Shown: positions 1-11,725, numbered from the stretch's first letter. The stretch is DNA of 33,172 nucleotides from an uncultured Bacilli bacterium (GCA_947627925.1 CANQXW010000011.1:1-33172), one strand, 5' to 3'. Program-made: numbers and translations. Notes: a model not told the origin generated them from the sequence alone.

Positions 1-173
1 TTACGTAAATTATTAATTTCATCATCAGTTAAATCTTTAATTTTCTTTTCTGGATCGACTTTTGCATCTTTACAAATAGTTTTTGCAAGTGGACGACCAA
101 TACCATATATAGCGGTAAGTCCAATGCAAGTATGTTTTTCGTTTGGTAAATCGATATTTTTAATTCTTGCCAT
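1..173 (-). CDS. rpsM: 30S ribosomal protein S13, N-terminal part (truncated by window edge)
   Basis: Reverse strand translates to MARIKNIDLPNEKHTCIGLTAIYGIGRPLAKTICK...; S13 N-terminus; position after rpmJ. Confidence 0.95.
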   Translation of the reverse strand, partial: MARIKNIDLPNEKHTCIGLTAIYGIGRPLAKTICKDAKVDPEKKIKDLTDDEINNLR

Positions 174-183
174 CTAAATCCTC

Positions 184-297
184 CTAACCTTGTACTTGTT
201 TATGTTTAGGGTTATCACAAATAACCATAACTTTTCCATTTCTTCTAATAATTTTACATTTTTTACAAATTTTCTTTACTGATGGTCTAACTTTCAT
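184..297 (-). CDS. rpmJ: 50S ribosomal protein L36
   Basis: Manual translation [37 protein letters not shown]; too short for the ORF track. Confidence 0.97.
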   Translation of the reverse strand: MKVRPSVKKICKKCKIIRRNGKVMVICDNPKHKQVQG

Positions 298-308
298 AAA
301 TAACTCTC

Positions 309-560
309 CTATCTTCTATTCCATGTTATAATCCCACGTGTTAAATCATAAGGCGATAATTGTACTGTAACGGTATCACCTGGTAGAATACGTATCATGT
401 TAATGCGCATTTTACCAGAAACGTAGGCTTTTACAGTATGGCCATTAGCTAGTTCTACTAAATAATCAGAACCTTTTAATACTTCAATGACCTTGCCTTC
501 TACTTCAATTTTATCATTCTTTTTTTGGTCTTTATTTTTGGATTCTGCCAATTCTCTCAC
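309..560 (-). CDS. infA: Translation initiation factor IF-1
   Basis: [70 protein letters not shown] start overlaps the map stop. Confidence 0.95.
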   Translation of the reverse strand: MRELAESKNKDQKKNDKIEVEGKVIEVLKGSDYLVELANGHTVKAYVSGKMRINMIRILPGDTVTVQLSPYDLTRGIITWNRR

Positions 561-1300
561 TCTCCTGTTAATATAACAAATCCATCTTTAGTAACTAATA
601 CTGTATGTTCAAAATGGGCACTTGGAAGGCCATCATCGGTTTTAATTGTCCAATCATCATCTTCCATGTATATATCTTCCCTACCCAAATTAAGCATTGG
701 TTCAACAGCAATTACCATGCCTGCCTTTAATCTAGTTGGATCACTAGTATAATAATTTGGAACATCCGGATCTTCATGAACACTGGTACCAACCCCATGT
801 CCTACAAGTTCTCTTACAACTCCTAAATTATTTTTCTTTGCAAAAGTTTCAATTTTGCTTCCGATGGCGCTTATTTTAACACCATCTTTGATAACACTCA
901 ACCCCTCGTATAATGATTTCTTGGTATTTTCAACCAAATCTTCTACTTCCTTAGAAGTATGTCCCACAATATACGTATTGGCTGAATCAGAATGATATCC
1001 TTTATATGAAACACCAATGTCGACGGAAACCACATCTCCTTCTTTAATTTTTCTTTTAGAAGGAATACCATGGACGACTTCGTCATTGATGGAGATACAG
1101 ATACTTGCTGGGTACCCTTCAAATCCTAAGAATGAAGGTTCACAATCATTTTCCAAAATAAACTTATGAGCAATATCATTTAAAGCTTTGGTACTAATAC
1201 CTGGCTTAATATTTTTGGCTACTTCTTGATGCGTTAAATAATTGATATGCCCAGCATGTTTCATTAATTCAATTTCTCTTTCACTTTTTATACTAATCAT
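557..1300 (-). CDS. map: Methionine aminopeptidase type I
   Basis: [16 protein letters not shown] and GMVIAVEPM motifs; gene order. Confidence 0.97.
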   Translation of the reverse strand: MISIKSEREIELMKHAGHINYLTHQEVAKNIKPGISTKALNDIAHKFILENDCEPSFLGFEGYPASICISINDEVVHGIPSKRKIKEGDVVSVDIGVSYKGYHSDSANTYIVGHTSKEVEDLVENTKKSLYEGLSVIKDGVKISAIGSKIETFAKKNNLGVVRELVGHGVGTSVHEDPDVPNYYTSDPTRLKAGMVIAVEPMLNLGREDIYMEDDDWTIKTDDGLPSAHFEHTVLVTKDGFVILTGE

Positions 1301-1934
1301 TTAAAATTTCCTTAATTCTTTCTGTAATCTTTTCATTTTCTTGCATTGCTTCAATACAATGTAATTTATTTTTTCTTTCATAATATTCTTTAATGGGTTT
1401 CGTATTCGTAATAAAAGATTCAAATCTAACTTTGAATGATTCTTCATTGTCATCACTTCTTTTAACTAACACTCTTCCACATTTATCACAAATTCCCTCT
1501 TTTTGTGGTTTAAATTTGTCATCATAAATGTTATATGTTTCCCCACAAGAACAACTTAGACGACCAAGTGCTCTTTTCATTGCTTCTTCTAAATTTATAT
1601 CCAAATAGATAACTTCATAATTAGTTATTCCTAATTCTTGAAATAAATTATCTAACATTTCGGCTTGCGATAAAGTTCTTGGATACCCATCTAAAATAAA
1701 GGGCATTTTAATATTAGTAAGACAATTTCTAATTAATCCATGAACAAGTTCATCTGAAACTAAATTACCTTTACTAATAATATTCTCAATTTCCTTACCA
1801 AGAGGAGTATCTTTTTTAATTTCTTCTCTTAACATATCTCCAGTGGAAATATGCATGTAACCAAGACTTTCTAATCTTTTGCTATGGGTTCCTTTACCAG
1901 CAGCGGGAGGAGCAATAAAAATCACACTTTTCAT
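1293..1934 (-). CDS. adk: Adenylate kinase with Cys-containing (zinc-type) LID
   Basis: PPAAGKGTHSKRLE P-loop, DGYPRT, LID cysteines CSC...CDKCG. Confidence 0.96.
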   Translation of the reverse strand: MKSVIFIAPPAAGKGTHSKRLESLGYMHISTGDMLREEIKKDTPLGKEIENIISKGNLVSDELVHGLIRNCLTNIKMPFILDGYPRTLSQAEMLDNLFQELGITNYEVIYLDINLEEAMKRALGRLSCSCGETYNIYDDKFKPQKEGICDKCGRVLVKRSDDNEESFKVRFESFITNTKPIKEYYERKNKLHCIEAMQENEKITERIKEILND

Positions 1935-1936
1935 CT

Positions 1937-3199
1937 TTATCTTAACCTTCTTCTTTTTTCTTTATAACTTCTAGCCATTAAGCTACTTTCCATTTGTTTA
2001 TAAGTTTCAATGGCAACACCAACTACAATTAATAAGCCGGTTCCCCCAATAGTAACTGTACTTGGTAAATTCGTAAATTTACTAATTAATACTGGTAAAA
2101 TAGCAATAATAGTTAGGAATAAACTTCCGACAATTGTAAGTTTACCAATTGATGAAGAGATATATTTTGAAGTCTCTTCTCCAGGTCTAATTCCCGGAAT
2201 ATATCCTCCTCTTTCATTTAAGTTCTTACTCATTTCATCCGGATTCATTATCATAAATGTATAAAAATATCCGAAGAACATAATTAATATTATATAAAGA
2301 ATCAAACCGGTATTAGATGTATAAACAATATATTTATTAATAAAGTTAATAACCGCTTCATTTTTGAATAATGCCGCAATAGTGGAAGGTATTGTTAGTA
2401 ATATTTGAGCAAATATTACGGGAATAACTCCTGCTGCATTAATCTTAATTGGTAAATAACTTTGTTGAGCACCATAAGCACTCGTTGTTCTATTAGAGTA
2501 TTGAATAGGGATTCTTCTTTCCGCAAGTTGCGTATAAATAATTCCTACTAATACTAGTAAATAAACTAAAATGAATATTATAAATAGAACAATTCCTAAA
2601 CCTAATTGATAAGAACCATTGATAAAAGCATTATAAGCTCCAACAAAGACTCTTGGCATACTTTGAATGATACCAGCCATAATGATCATTGATGAACCAT
2701 TACCAATACCTTTTTTAGTAATTTCATCGCCTAACCATAAACAGAAAGCGGTACCCGCTGTCATAACTAAAGCTGATTTAATCATATCTAAAGTACTCAT
2801 ACCATTCATGTAGAATATACATAAAGCATAGGCTTGAATAAAGGCTAAGATAATAGATAAATATCTTGTTATTTTATTCATCTTTTGTCTTCCTGTATAT
2901 CCTTCATCTTTTAATTCACTAAAGTAAGGAATAATATCCATTTGTAATAATTGCGTAATAATAGACGCCGTGATATAAGGAGAAACTCCTAAAGCAAAGA
3001 TTGAAAAGTTTTGAAGTCCACCACCACTCATTAAGTTAAATATTTCTAGGAAACCTAAATCTTGATAAATCCTTGAAGCCCAAGGAATAGTAATTGTTGT
3101 TCCTAAACAAAATATTCCTAAACAAGCAAGAGTGAAGTAGATTCTTTTTCTAACATCTTTATTTGATTTACTAAATAGTCCAGTAAACCCACTAAACAT
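1937..3199 (-). CDS. secY: Preprotein translocase subunit SecY
   Basis: Multi-TM protein with SecY motifs (ALGVSPYITASIITQLLQ, NRGGYIPGIRPG-like); gene order. Confidence 0.97.
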   Translation of the reverse strand: MFSGFTGLFSKSNKDVRKRIYFTLACLGIFCLGTTITIPWASRIYQDLGFLEIFNLMSGGGLQNFSIFALGVSPYITASIITQLLQMDIIPYFSELKDEGYTGRQKMNKITRYLSIILAFIQAYALCIFYMNGMSTLDMIKSALVMTAGTAFCLWLGDEITKKGIGNGSSMIIMAGIIQSMPRVFVGAYNAFINGSYQLGLGIVLFIIFILVYLLVLVGIIYTQLAERRIPIQYSNRTTSAYGAQQSYLPIKINAAGVIPVIFAQILLTIPSTIAALFKNEAVINFINKYIVYTSNTGLILYIILIMFFGYFYTFMIMNPDEMSKNLNERGGYIPGIRPGEETSKYISSSIGKLTIVGSLFLTIIAILPVLISKFTNLPSTVTIGGTGLLIVVGVAIETYKQMESSLMARSYKEKRRRLR

Positions 3200-3643
3200 C
3201 TAGATCACCTCAGCTTTGCCACCGGCTTCTTCGATTTTAGTTACAGCCTTACTTGAAAAACGATGAGCTTTAATTGTTAATTTATGCTCTAAATTACCTG
3301 TACCAAGTACTTTAATACCTGCTAAAGGTTTTTTAATAATTCCTCTTTCCTTTAAAATTTCTGGAGTAACAACATCCCCATCTTTGAAGAATTTATTTAA
3401 ATCACTAAGATTAATTGTTGCATAAACTGTTTCAAATCTTTTGTTATTAAATCCTCTTTTAGGGATTCTTCTATATAATGGAGATTGTCCACCTTGGAAC
3501 CATGCCGGAATACTAGCACCACTTCTAGCCTTTTGGCCTTTTTCGCCACGAGTTGAAGTTTTACCCATTCCTGAACCTGGTCCTCTACCTACTCTTTTTA
3601 TTCCTTTTGTTTCTTTTGATTTTGGTAAATTTTCTAATCTCAT
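3200..3643 (-). CDS. rplO: 50S ribosomal protein L15
   Basis: KRVGRGPGSGMGKTSTRGEKGQKARSG. Confidence 0.97.
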   Translation of the reverse strand: MRLENLPKSKETKGIKRVGRGPGSGMGKTSTRGEKGQKARSGASIPAWFQGGQSPLYRRIPKRGFNNKRFETVYATINLSDLNKFFKDGDVVTPEILKERGIIKKPLAGIKVLGTGNLEHKLTIKAHRFSSKAVTKIEEAGGKAEVI

Positions 3644-3645
3644 AA

Positions 3646-4164
3646 TTATAATTCCTCCACTTTTTTGCCACGTAATTCTGCAATGTGTTCAGGACTTCTT
3701 TGCGCTTGTAAGCCTAGTAGAGTAGCTTTCGCAACATTAATTTGGGTATTAGCCCCAAGACTTTTAGCAACAATATCTTTAACACCAGCAAGTTCTAAAA
3801 CAGCTCTTGCTGCACCACCAGCAATAATTCCGCGACCTTCTTTAGCAGGTTTAAGTAGAACAACACTACGTCCAACTTTTCCTGTTTCTTCATGTGGAAT
3901 AGTACGATTATCAATTAATGATATTTTTACCACATTTTTATTAGCAGCTTGAATGGCTTTTTTGATAGCTTCAGAAACTTCATTAGCTTTACCAGTTCCA
4001 ATACCTACTAAACCTTTTCTATTTCCGACAGCAACATCAGCTTTGAAACGAAAATGTCTACCACCTTTAGTAACCTTTGTTACTTTAGATATTGAGATAA
4101 CTTTTTCTTCTAATAAGTTTTTCTTGGCATCATTATTTTTTCTTGTAACATTTTTCTTATCCAT
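3646..4164 (-). CDS. rpsE: 30S ribosomal protein S5
   Basis: [31 protein letters not shown]. Confidence 0.97.
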   Translation of the reverse strand: MDKKNVTRKNNDAKKNLLEEKVISISKVTKVTKGGRHFRFKADVAVGNRKGLVGIGTGKANEVSEAIKKAIQAANKNVVKISLIDNRTIPHEETGKVGRSVVLLKPAKEGRGIIAGGAARAVLELAGVKDIVAKSLGANTQINVAKATLLGLQAQRSPEHIAELRGKKVEEL

Positions 4165-4173
4165 AAAAGCCTC

Positions 4174-4530
4174 CTATATCTCTAATCCTGCTTCTCTAGC
4201 AGCTTCCGCTAGAGCGCTTACCCGACCATGATATAAATATCCACCACGATCGAATACTACTTTATTAATTTTTGCTTTTTTACATTTAGTAGCAATATCT
4301 TTTCCTACTTCTTTAGCAGCATCTATATTACCACCATTTTTAAGTTTTAATTCACGACTTGAAGATGAAACTAAAGTTGTACCTGTTACATCATCGATAA
4401 CTTGTGCATATATTTCAGAATTAGAACGGAAAACATTTAATCTTGGCATTTCTTTAGTACCACTTAAAGTTTTTCTAATTCTTTTATGTCTAATTTCTCT
4501 AGCTGCATTTCTAGATTCTTTTTTTATCAT
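4174..4530 (-). CDS. rplR: 50S ribosomal protein L18
   Basis: [45 protein letters not shown]. Confidence 0.97.
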   Translation of the reverse strand: MIKKESRNAAREIRHKRIRKTLSGTKEMPRLNVFRSNSEIYAQVIDDVTGTTLVSSSSRELKLKNGGNIDAAKEVGKDIATKCKKAKINKVVFDRGGYLYHGRVSALAEAAREAGLEI

Positions 4531-4541
4531 ACTTTACCTCC

Positions 4542-5078
4542 TTAAGCCGCTTTCTTTCCTTCTTTACGACGAACAACTTCATCTTTATAACGAATACCTT
4601 TACCTTTATATGGTTCCGGTTCTCTTATCTTCCGAACGTTGGCCGCAAATTCAGATACTTTTTGTTTATCAATACCTTTAATAGTTATTTCTGTAGCACT
4701 CACTAGTTCAGCACTAAGTCCTTCCGGAATTACTACTTCAACTGGATGAGAAAAACCAGCGTTAACAACTATTTTATTGCCTTGAACATTGAAACGATAT
4801 CCAACACCCACAGCTTCTAATCCTTTTTCAAAACCTTTGGATACTCCAATTAACATATTGTTAATTAAAGAATTGCTTGTTCCTTGCATCATATTAGCTT
4901 CTTTGGAAGGATTTTTTTGAATAGTTTTAATACTATCTTCTTCAATTTTTACTTCGATTAAAGGATTAACATTTAATTTAAGTTCTCCTTTAGATCCCTT
5001 AATAGTTACTTCACTACCATTAACACTTGCGGTAACACCTTCAGGGATAACTAATTTTCTTTCACCTATTCTACTCAT
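4542..5078 (-). CDS. rplF: 50S ribosomal protein L6
   Basis: MSRIGERKLVIPEGV..REPEPYKGKGIRYKDEVVRRKEGKK. Confidence 0.97.
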   Translation of the reverse strand: MSRIGERKLVIPEGVTASVNGSEVTIKGSKGELKLNVNPLIEVKIEEDSIKTIQKNPSKEANMMQGTSNSLINNMLIGVSKGFEKGLEAVGVGYRFNVQGNKIVVNAGFSHPVEVVIPEGLSAELVSATEITIKGIDKQKVSEFAANVRKIREPEPYKGKGIRYKDEVVRRKEGKKAA

Positions 5079-5084
5079 AATTAC

Positions 5085-5483
5085 TTACCAAATATAGGCA
5101 AGGACTTCGCCTCCTAACTTAGCTTTTCTCGCTTCTTTATCAGTCATTAAACCTTTAGAAGTCGAAATTATAGCTATACCTAAGCCGTTAAGAACATGAG
5201 GAATTTCATCTGCTTGGGCATAAACACGTAAACCTGATTTACTAATTCTTTTTAAACCAGTAATAACTCTTTCTTTTTTACTACCATATTTCAAAGTTAA
5301 AGTTAATTTATCGCCTTGAGAACTTTTTTCATATTTAAAGTCTTCAATGTAACCTTCACGTTTTAATATTTCCGCAATTCCTAAAGTCATTTTCGTACCA
5401 ATAACTTCAACTTCTTTGTATCTCATAATATTAGCATTACGAATTCGAGTTAACATATCTGCTATTTTATCTTGTACAAACAT
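5085..5483 (-). CDS. rpsH: 30S ribosomal protein S8
   Basis: [41 protein letters not shown]. Confidence 0.97.
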   Translation of the reverse strand: MFVQDKIADMLTRIRNANIMRYKEVEVIGTKMTLGIAEILKREGYIEDFKYEKSSQGDKLTLTLKYGSKKERVITGLKRISKSGLRVYAQADEIPHVLNGLGIAIISTSKGLMTDKEARKAKLGGEVLAYIW

Positions 5484-5499
5484 TACTTATTCCTCCTTC

Positions 5500-5685
5500 T
5501 TACCAACTAGATTTCTTGACGCCAGGTATTTGGCCTTTATTAGCAAGTTCTCTAAAACAAATACGACATAATTTGAATTTAGATAATACTGCATGAGGAC
5601 GTCCGCAACGTTCACATCTTGTATATTCACGAGAACTAAATTTTTGCTTTCTATTATTTTTAATAATCATACTTTTCTTAGCCAT
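5500..5685 (-). CDS. rpsN: 30S ribosomal protein S14 type Z (zinc-binding)
   Basis: 61 aa with [25 protein letters not shown]. Confidence 0.97.
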   Translation of the reverse strand: MAKKSMIIKNNRKQKFSSREYTRCERCGRPHAVLSKFKLCRICFRELANKGQIPGVKKSSW

Positions 5686-5693
5686 ATTAACAC

Positions 5694-6233
5694 CTAACCT
5701 TTGAATGGCATTCCAAATGCCTTAAGTAATGCATATGCTTCTTCATTACTCTTTGCCGATGTAACAAAGATGATATCCATACCTCTAATTTTATAAACAT
5801 TATCATATTCAATTTCTGGGAAAATCAATTGTTCTTTAATACCTAGGGTATAATTTCCTTTGCCATCAAAAGCATGAGCTGAAATACCCCTAAAATCTCT
5901 AACTCTTGGAAGACTAACTTTAATTAGTTTTTCCATAAAGTTATACATATTTTCACCTCTTAATGTTACTTTAACACCAACAGGTTGTCCTTCTCTTAAT
6001 TTAAAACCAGCGATTGACTTACGAGCTTTTGTAACTACCGCTTTTTGACCAGCAATTAATTCTAGATCTTTAACAGCAGCTTCAATGAATTTAACATCAT
6101 GACATCCTTCGCCAACACCCATGTTGATAACAATTTTTTCTAGTCTTGGTACTTCCATAATGCTAGAATACTTAAATTCATCTTTTAATTCTTTTTTAAT
6201 TTTTGATTCATATAAATCTTTAAAATTACTCAT
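5694..6233 (-). CDS. rplE: 50S ribosomal protein L5
   Basis: [35 protein letters not shown]. Confidence 0.97.
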   Translation of the reverse strand: MSNFKDLYESKIKKELKDEFKYSSIMEVPRLEKIVINMGVGEGCHDVKFIEAAVKDLELIAGQKAVVTKARKSIAGFKLREGQPVGVKVTLRGENMYNFMEKLIKVSLPRVRDFRGISAHAFDGKGNYTLGIKEQLIFPEIEYDNVYKIRGMDIIFVTSAKSNEEAYALLKAFGMPFKG

Positions 6234-6240
6234 AACTCAC

Positions 6241-6540
6241 CTACTTACTAGCTTTCTTTGTAGATTTTTTAGTTTCTTTAACTTCTTTTTTTACTTCTTT
6301 CTTAGTTTCTTTAGAAGCCTTACTATCTACTAATTTTACATTTGATACATGAATTGGCATTTCAATATCGAAAATACCACCTTTATCATTATTTGTTCTT
6401 GGTTTTGTATGTCTTTTAGAAATATTTATCCCTTCAACAACAACTTTGTTTTGGGCTTTTAAAGTTTTTAATACTTTACCAGTTTTACCTTTATCTTCAC
6501 CAGTTAAAACTTTAACAGTGTCATTTACTTTAATTTTCAT
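6241..6540 (-). CDS. rplX: 50S ribosomal protein L24 with Lys-rich C-terminal tail
   Basis: VLTGEDKGKTGKVLK..KRHTKP; tail KASKETKKEVKKEVKETKKSTKKASK. Confidence 0.96.
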   Translation of the reverse strand: MKIKVNDTVKVLTGEDKGKTGKVLKTLKAQNKVVVEGINISKRHTKPRTNNDKGGIFDIEMPIHVSNVKLVDSKASKETKKEVKKEVKETKKSTKKASK

Positions 6541-6549
6541 ATTTCCCTC

Positions 6550-6918
6550 CTATAAAACCTCAGGAGCTAAAGAAACGATCTTCATATAATCTTTTTCTCT
6601 TAATTCTCTAGCTACTGGTCCTAATACTCTAGTACCAATTGGACTTTTATCATCCTTAATTAATACGCAAGCATTATCATCAAATTTAATATAAGAGCCA
6701 TCGGCACGACGTACACCTTCAACTGTTCTAACGATTACTGCTTTAACAACTTTTCCTTTAGGCATATTACTATTAGGAATGGCTTTTTTAACAGTACCAA
6801 CAACAACGTCACCAATGTTGCCACTTTTGACTTTACTGCCACCCATAACCTTAATAACTAATAGTTCACGAGCTCCTGTATTGTCAGCAACTTTTAATCT
6901 TGTTTCTTGCATTACCAT
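6550..6918 (-). CDS. rplN: 50S ribosomal protein L14
   Basis: [26 protein letters not shown]; true start probably the third codon of the ORF. Confidence 0.97.
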   Translation of the reverse strand: MVMQETRLKVADNTGARELLVIKVMGGSKVKSGNIGDVVVGTVKKAIPNSNMPKGKVVKAVIVRTVEGVRRADGSYIKFDDNACVLIKDDKSPIGTRVLGPVARELREKDYMKIVSLAPEVL

Positions 6919-6929
6919 AAGAATACCTC

Positions 6930-7187
6930 CTAAAGAACTACAGCTTTAGAAATAACTTCTACTAATTCATACTTTTTAGTTTTTGAAATTGGTTTAGTCA
7001 TTCTAATTCTCACTGTATCTCCTACATTTGCTATATTTTTTTCATCATGTGTTGCATATTTTTTAGAATATTTAACACGTTTATTATATAAAGGATGACG
7101 TTTATAAGTTTCAACTAAAACAGTTATTGTTTTATCATTTTTGCTACTTACAACTTTACCTACTAATTCTTGAACTCTTTTAGCCAT
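6930..7187 (-). CDS. rpsQ: 30S ribosomal protein S17
   Basis: [41 protein letters not shown]. Confidence 0.97.
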   Translation of the reverse strand: MAKRVQELVGKVVSSKNDKTITVLVETYKRHPLYNKRVKYSKKYATHDEKNIANVGDTVRIRMTKPISKTKKYELVEVISKAVVL

Positions 7188-7390
7188 TATTTATGCGCCT
7201 CCTCTAATTCTCTTTCTCTAAGAACAGTTTTCATTTTTGCAACATCACGTCTTAAAATTCTAAGACTACTTGGATTTTCTAAAGTTCCATTTGCTTGTTG
7301 CATTCTTTTTGTGAATAATTCTTCTTTTGTTGCGGTGATTTTTTTCTTTAAATCCGCATCAGATAATTTTCTAATATCTTTAATATCCAC
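7187..7390 (-). CDS. rpmC: 50S ribosomal protein L29
   Basis: [37 protein letters not shown]. Confidence 0.96.
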   Translation of the reverse strand: MDIKDIRKLSDADLKKKITATKEELFTKRMQQANGTLENPSSLRILRRDVAKMKTVLRERELEEAHK

Positions 7391-7392
7391 AA

Positions 7393-7800
7393 TTATTCAC
7401 CATCCTTTTTCACAAATTTACATTTGATTGGAAGTTTATGAGAAGCAAGTCTTAAAGCTTCTCTAGCTACTGCTTCTTCAACATCACTTATTTCAAACAT
7501 AATTTTACCTTCCTTAACTACAGCAACATAACCTTCTACGTTACCTTTTCCTTTACCTTGACGAGTTTCTAAAGGTTTTTTAGTTATAGGTAGGTGTGGG
7601 AAAATGTTAATATAAACTTTTCCACCACGTTTCATATAACGAGTCATGGCTATACGAGCCGCTTCAATTTGACGAGAAGAAACCCATGCTCCTTCTAAAG
7701 CCATTAAGCCATATTCTCCTTTAGTTAAAGTTGTATTTCCTCTAGCATGACCATCATATGTTAATCTATGCGACTTTCTATATTTAGTCCTTTTTGGCAT
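7393..7800 (-). CDS. rplP: 50S ribosomal protein L16
   Basis: [36 protein letters not shown]; start chosen at MPKR rather than the ORF-track MLMPKR. Confidence 0.97.
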   Translation of the reverse strand: MPKRTKYRKSHRLTYDGHARGNTTLTKGEYGLMALEGAWVSSRQIEAARIAMTRYMKRGGKVYINIFPHLPITKKPLETRQGKGKGNVEGYVAVVKEGKIMFEISDVEEAVAREALRLASHKLPIKCKFVKKDGE

Positions 7801-8464
7801 CAACATCTGAAGTCGCCTCCTTTATAACTTTTTTCTTACTAGGTAAAATTTCATCTTTGTAAATCCATACTTTAACACCAATTTTACCATAAGTAGTATT
7901 TGCTTCACTTTGCGCATAATCAATATCCGCTCTTATAGTGTGAAGTGGCACTGTACCTTCAGTGTATCCTTCACTACGAGCCATTTCAACACCATTAAGT
8001 CTACCTGATACTAAAGTCTTAATTCCTTTAGCACCAGCTTTCATTGTATCTCTAATTGCTCTTTTTTGAGCAGCTCTAAATGGCGCTCTATTTTCAATTT
8101 GCATTGCTATATTATCGGCTACTAATTTCGCATTTAAATTAGCATTCTTTTCTTCAACTATATTAATATATACTTCTTCATTAACAAGTTTGGAAATATT
8201 TTTTCTTAATTTTTCGATATCTTCACCACCACGACCAATGATTACTCCTGGTTTAGCGGTTCTAATTGTGATATCCGCTCTATTTTTCTTTCTTTCAATA
8301 ATTACAGAAGAAATACCAGCATCTTTAAGATTTTTTAAGATATATTCTCTAATTTTAATATCTTTATTTAAATAATCGGCATAATCTTTTTTAGCATACC
8401 AACGTGAATCCCAGTCTTTATTAACACCTAAACGATATCCAACTGGATTAACCTTTTGTCCCAT
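7784..8464 (-). CDS. rpsC: 30S ribosomal protein S3
   Basis: [26 protein letters not shown]-domain [15 protein letters not shown]. Confidence 0.97.
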   Translation of the reverse strand: MGQKVNPVGYRLGVNKDWDSRWYAKKDYADYLNKDIKIREYILKNLKDAGISSVIIERKKNRADITIRTAKPGVIIGRGGEDIEKLRKNISKLVNEEVYINIVEEKNANLNAKLVADNIAMQIENRAPFRAAQKRAIRDTMKAGAKGIKTLVSGRLNGVEMARSEGYTEGTVPLHTIRADIDYAQSEANTTYGKIGVKVWIYKDEILPSKKKVIKEATSDVDAKKD

Positions 8465-8817
8465 TATGCTTCACTTCCTTCCATAACATTATCTGTAACA
8501 ACAACTTTAATGTGACTAGTTCTTTTATCATGTCTATCAACATTACCACGACTAGCGAATTGGATTCTTTTTAAAGTTCGTCCTGGATTAACAAAACATT
8601 CTTTAATTACTAAATCTTCTTCTTTAGCTCCGTTATTGTTAACAGCGTTAGCTACTGCAGAATTTAAAACTTTTAAGATTAATCTGCTAGCTTTTGTATT
8701 TGTGGTTTCTAGTATATTACGAGCAGTTTCAACATCTTTACCTCTAACTAAATCCATAGTCATTCTTGCAAGACGAGGTTTAATAATTGCTCCTTTATGA
8801 ATTGCATAAGCTTCCAT
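8464..8817 (-). CDS. rplV: 50S ribosomal protein L22
   Basis: [23 protein letters not shown]. Confidence 0.97.
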   Translation of the reverse strand: MEAYAIHKGAIIKPRLARMTMDLVRGKDVETARNILETTNTKASRLILKVLNSAVANAVNNNGAKEEDLVIKECFVNPGRTLKRIQFASRGNVDRHDKRTSHIKVVVTDNVMEGSEA

Positions 8818-9086
8818 TATTTATTACCTCCACCAGCATGACCAGTAAACTTCCGAGTTTGTGAAAATTCACCAAGTTTATGACCAACCATTTCTTCAGT
8901 TATATAAACTGGAATGAAATCTTTACCATTATGAACTGCAATTGTATGTCCTACAAATTCAGGATAAATAGTACTTCTTCTTGACCAAGTTTTAATAACT
9001 GATTTTTTATTTTCTGAATTTAAATTTTGAACCTTTTTTAATAATGATTCTTCAACATAAGGTCCTTTTTTCAAACTTCTTGCCAT
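8817..9086 (-). CDS. rpsS: 30S ribosomal protein S19
   Basis: [41 protein letters not shown]. Confidence 0.98.
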   Translation of the reverse strand: MARSLKKGPYVEESLLKKVQNLNSENKKSVIKTWSRRSTIYPEFVGHTIAVHNGKDFIPVYITEEMVGHKLGEFSQTRKFTGHAGGGNK

Positions 9087-9095
9087 ATTGTCCTC

Positions 9096-9929
9096 CTATT
9101 TGCTCTTCCTACTGATGATTAATTTTTCAGAAGCTTTCTTCGATTTACGAGTTTTATGACCAAGGGCAGGTTTACCCCAAGGAGTCATAGGACTCTTACG
9201 ACCAACAGGTGCTCTTCCTTCTCCACCACCATGTGGGTGATCATTAGGGTTCATTACACTACCTCTATTGGTAGGTCTAATACCCATATGTCTTTTACGT
9301 CCAGCTTTTCCTAAATTAACTAAGTTAGCATCTTCGTTACCAACAACACCAACTGTAGCCATACAAGTACCTAAAATCTTTCTTGTTTCGCCTGATTGTA
9401 AACGAACAATTACATATTTACCATCACGGCCAAGGATTTGGGCACTTGTACCAGCGGCCCGACATAATTCGGCTCCTTTACCAGGTTTTAGTTCAATACA
9501 ATGAATCATTGTACCAACCGGAATATTTTGAATTGGTAGAGCATTACCTACTTTAATATCAGCATTCTCACCATTTTCAATAATCATATTAACTTTTAAA
9601 CCATTTGGAGCAATAATATATTTCTTTTCGCCATCGCGATAATTAATTAAAGCGATGTTAGCATTACGGTTTGGATCATATTCAATTGTTGCAACTCTTC
9701 CCGTAACACCAATTTTATTTCTCTTGTAATCAATAACCCGATACTTTTTAGTAGCGCCACCACCAATGTGACGAACTGTCATCTTACCTTGGTTATTTCT
9801 TCCTCCAGTTTTACGTACCTTCGTAACTAAAGATTTAGTAGGATTATTTTTAGTTGTAATTTCTTCATTAGCAAGTGTTGTCATTCCTCTACGACCATTA
9901 GTTGTAGGTTTATAATGTTTTATTGCCAT
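9096..9929 (-). CDS. rplB: 50S ribosomal protein L2
   Basis: [47 protein letters not shown]. Confidence 0.98.
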   Translation of the reverse strand: MAIKHYKPTTNGRRGMTTLANEEITTKNNPTKSLVTKVRKTGGRNNQGKMTVRHIGGGATKKYRVIDYKRNKIGVTGRVATIEYDPNRNANIALINYRDGEKKYIIAPNGLKVNMIIENGENADIKVGNALPIQNIPVGTMIHCIELKPGKGAELCRAAGTSAQILGRDGKYVIVRLQSGETRKILGTCMATVGVVGNEDANLVNLGKAGRKRHMGIRPTNRGSVMNPNDHPHGGGEGRAPVGRKSPMTPWGKPALGHKTRKSKKASEKLIISRKSK

Positions 9930-9941
9930 CTTTTATCCCTC

Positions 9942-10217
9942 CTATAAATCTATTTGAGAGCCGTCTTTTAGAGTAACTATTGCTTTTTTATAAGTTTTAG
10001 TCATTCCAGAATATCTACCAACTCTTCTTCTTTTTGCTTTGGTATTTAGTGTATTAACAGATTTTACACTAACCTTAAATGCATCTTCTACAGCTTTTTT
10101 GATTTCTTCTTTAGTTGCACTTTTTGCAACTTTGAAAATATAAACATTTTCACTTCTTAAAGCCATAGATTTTTCCGTAATAACTGGTGAATAAATAATA
10201 TCACTATAATGTTTCAT
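9942..10217 (-). CDS. rplW: 50S ribosomal protein L23
   Basis: IIYSPVITEKSMAL..KRRRVGRYSGMTKTYKKAIVTL. Confidence 0.97.
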   Translation of the reverse strand: MKHYSDIIYSPVITEKSMALRSENVYIFKVAKSATKEEIKKAVEDAFKVSVKSVNTLNTKAKRRRVGRYSGMTKTYKKAIVTLKDGSQIDL

Positions 10218-10840
10218 TATTTAAGCACCTCCCCTAATTTATTAACTGCTTCTTCAGTTAAAACTAAATTATCAGCATTAACAATATCATAACAATTTAA
10301 TTCTTCAGCCATTAATACTAAAACATTTCCTAAATTTCTAGAAGCCATATATAAGTCTTCATTTTCATCAACAGTAACAAATAATGTTTTACCATTAAGT
10401 TTTAATGTTTCTAATATTTTAGTAAATTCTTTAGTTTTTAAATTAGCTAATTTGATTTCGTCTAAAACAACTACTTTCTTTTCTTTAGCTTTATCAGTTA
10501 AAGCACTTTTTAAAGCTAAAACTCTTTCTTTACGATTGATTTTAAATGTATAATCGCGGTTATCAACTCCCATAGGGATTCCGCCACCACGCCATTGAGT
10601 AGCTCTAATACTACCTTGACGAGCACGACCAGTACCTTTTTGCTTCCATGGTTTTCTTCCACCACCAGATACTTCGCTTCTACTTTTAGTTTTTCTTGTT
10701 CCTTGACGCATACTATCTAGTTGTAAACGAATCATTTTCTTTAAAGCATCATTATTAACTTCAATATTCCAAATAGTATTTTCTAAAGTGATATCTTTAA
10801 CAGATTCACCTTTAATATTTTTAACACTTATCTTTGTCAT
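10217..10840 (-). CDS. rplD: 50S ribosomal protein L4
   Basis: RQGTRKTKSRSEVSGGGRKPWKQKGTGRARQGSIRATQWRGGG. Confidence 0.97.
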   Translation of the reverse strand: MTKISVKNIKGESVKDITLENTIWNIEVNNDALKKMIRLQLDSMRQGTRKTKSRSEVSGGGRKPWKQKGTGRARQGSIRATQWRGGGIPMGVDNRDYTFKINRKERVLALKSALTDKAKEKKVVVLDEIKLANLKTKEFTKILETLKLNGKTLFVTVDENEDLYMASRNLGNVLVLMAEELNCYDIVNADNLVLTEEAVNKLGEVLK

Positions 10841-10858
10841 TTTTAACCCTCCTCTAGA

Positions 10859-11707
10859 CTAATTATTAGCCTCTTCTGGATTTTCTTCTTTAGTTTCTTC
10901 TGCGGTAGGTTCAGTTGCCTCTTCAGCTGGAGCATCTTCTGTTTGTTCAGAAGCCTCAGTAGTTTCTTCTTCAGCAGGAGTATTTTCAACTTCTTCTACT
11001 GGAGCTTCTTCCTTAACCTCTTCTACACTATCAACAACAGTTTCTACTTCTTCATAAGATAAGATATCTTTAGCATCTTTCTTACGAGAATTTTTAACCG
11101 CTGTCTTAATATAAACTAAAGAATTTTTAGCACCTGGAATATTGCCACTAACTAAAATGTAGTTATCAACTGTATTTACTTCAATAATTTCTAGATTTTG
11201 AATTGTTACAGTTTCAACTCCCATATGTCCTGGAAGTTTTTTACCCTTTAATACTCTTTTTGGTAACATTGTACCTAAAGAACCTGGTCCTCTATGATAA
11301 TGAGATCCATGTCCCATTGGTCCTCTTGATTGATTGTGTCTTTTGATAACACCTTGAGTTCCTTTACCTTTTGTTGTTCCTGTTACATCAACGATTTCTC
11401 CAACTTCAAAGATTGAAGCATCAATTTTATCTCCTATATTATAAGTGGCTTCTACATCTTTAATTTCTTTTAAGAAGCGCTTAGGAGTAGTATTTGCTTT
11501 TTTAGCATGGCCTAATTCAGCCTTATTTGATTTTGACTCTTTTTTGTCAAATACGCCAAGTTGAATTGCATTGTAACCATCTTTTTCCATAGTCTTAACT
11601 TGCATTACTACATTTGGTTCACAAGCTACTACTGTGACAGGAATAAGTTTACCATCTTTGGTAAATACTTGGGTCATTCCAACTTTGCGTCCTAAGATTC
11701 CTTTCAT
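10859..11707 (-). CDS. rplC: 50S ribosomal protein L3 with long acidic C-terminal extension
   Basis: [49 protein letters not shown]; Glu/Pro/Thr-rich tail. Confidence 0.97.
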   Translation of the reverse strand: MKGILGRKVGMTQVFTKDGKLIPVTVVACEPNVVMQVKTMEKDGYNAIQLGVFDKKESKSNKAELGHAKKANTTPKRFLKEIKDVEATYNIGDKIDASIFEVGEIVDVTGTTKGKGTQGVIKRHNQSRGPMGHGSHYHRGPGSLGTMLPKRVLKGKKLPGHMGVETVTIQNLEIIEVNTVDNYILVSGNIPGAKNSLVYIKTAVKNSRKKDAKDILSYEEVETVVDSVEEVKEEAPVEEVENTPAEEETTEASEQTEDAPAEEATEPTAEETKEENPEEANN

Positions 11708-11725
11708 TTTAATTTCCTTCCTTTA

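Noticed and set aside
525-752. 75-aa + strand ORF opposite map/infA
   Set aside because: Shadow ORF antisense to map.
2010-4231. Several + strand ORFs (2010-2264, 3441-3725, 3665-3952, 3953-4231)
   Set aside because: Fully antisense to secY, rplO, rpsE and rplR, with no RBS or recognisable domains.
9268-9504. 78-aa + strand ORF
   Set aside because: Antisense to rplB; no independent signals.
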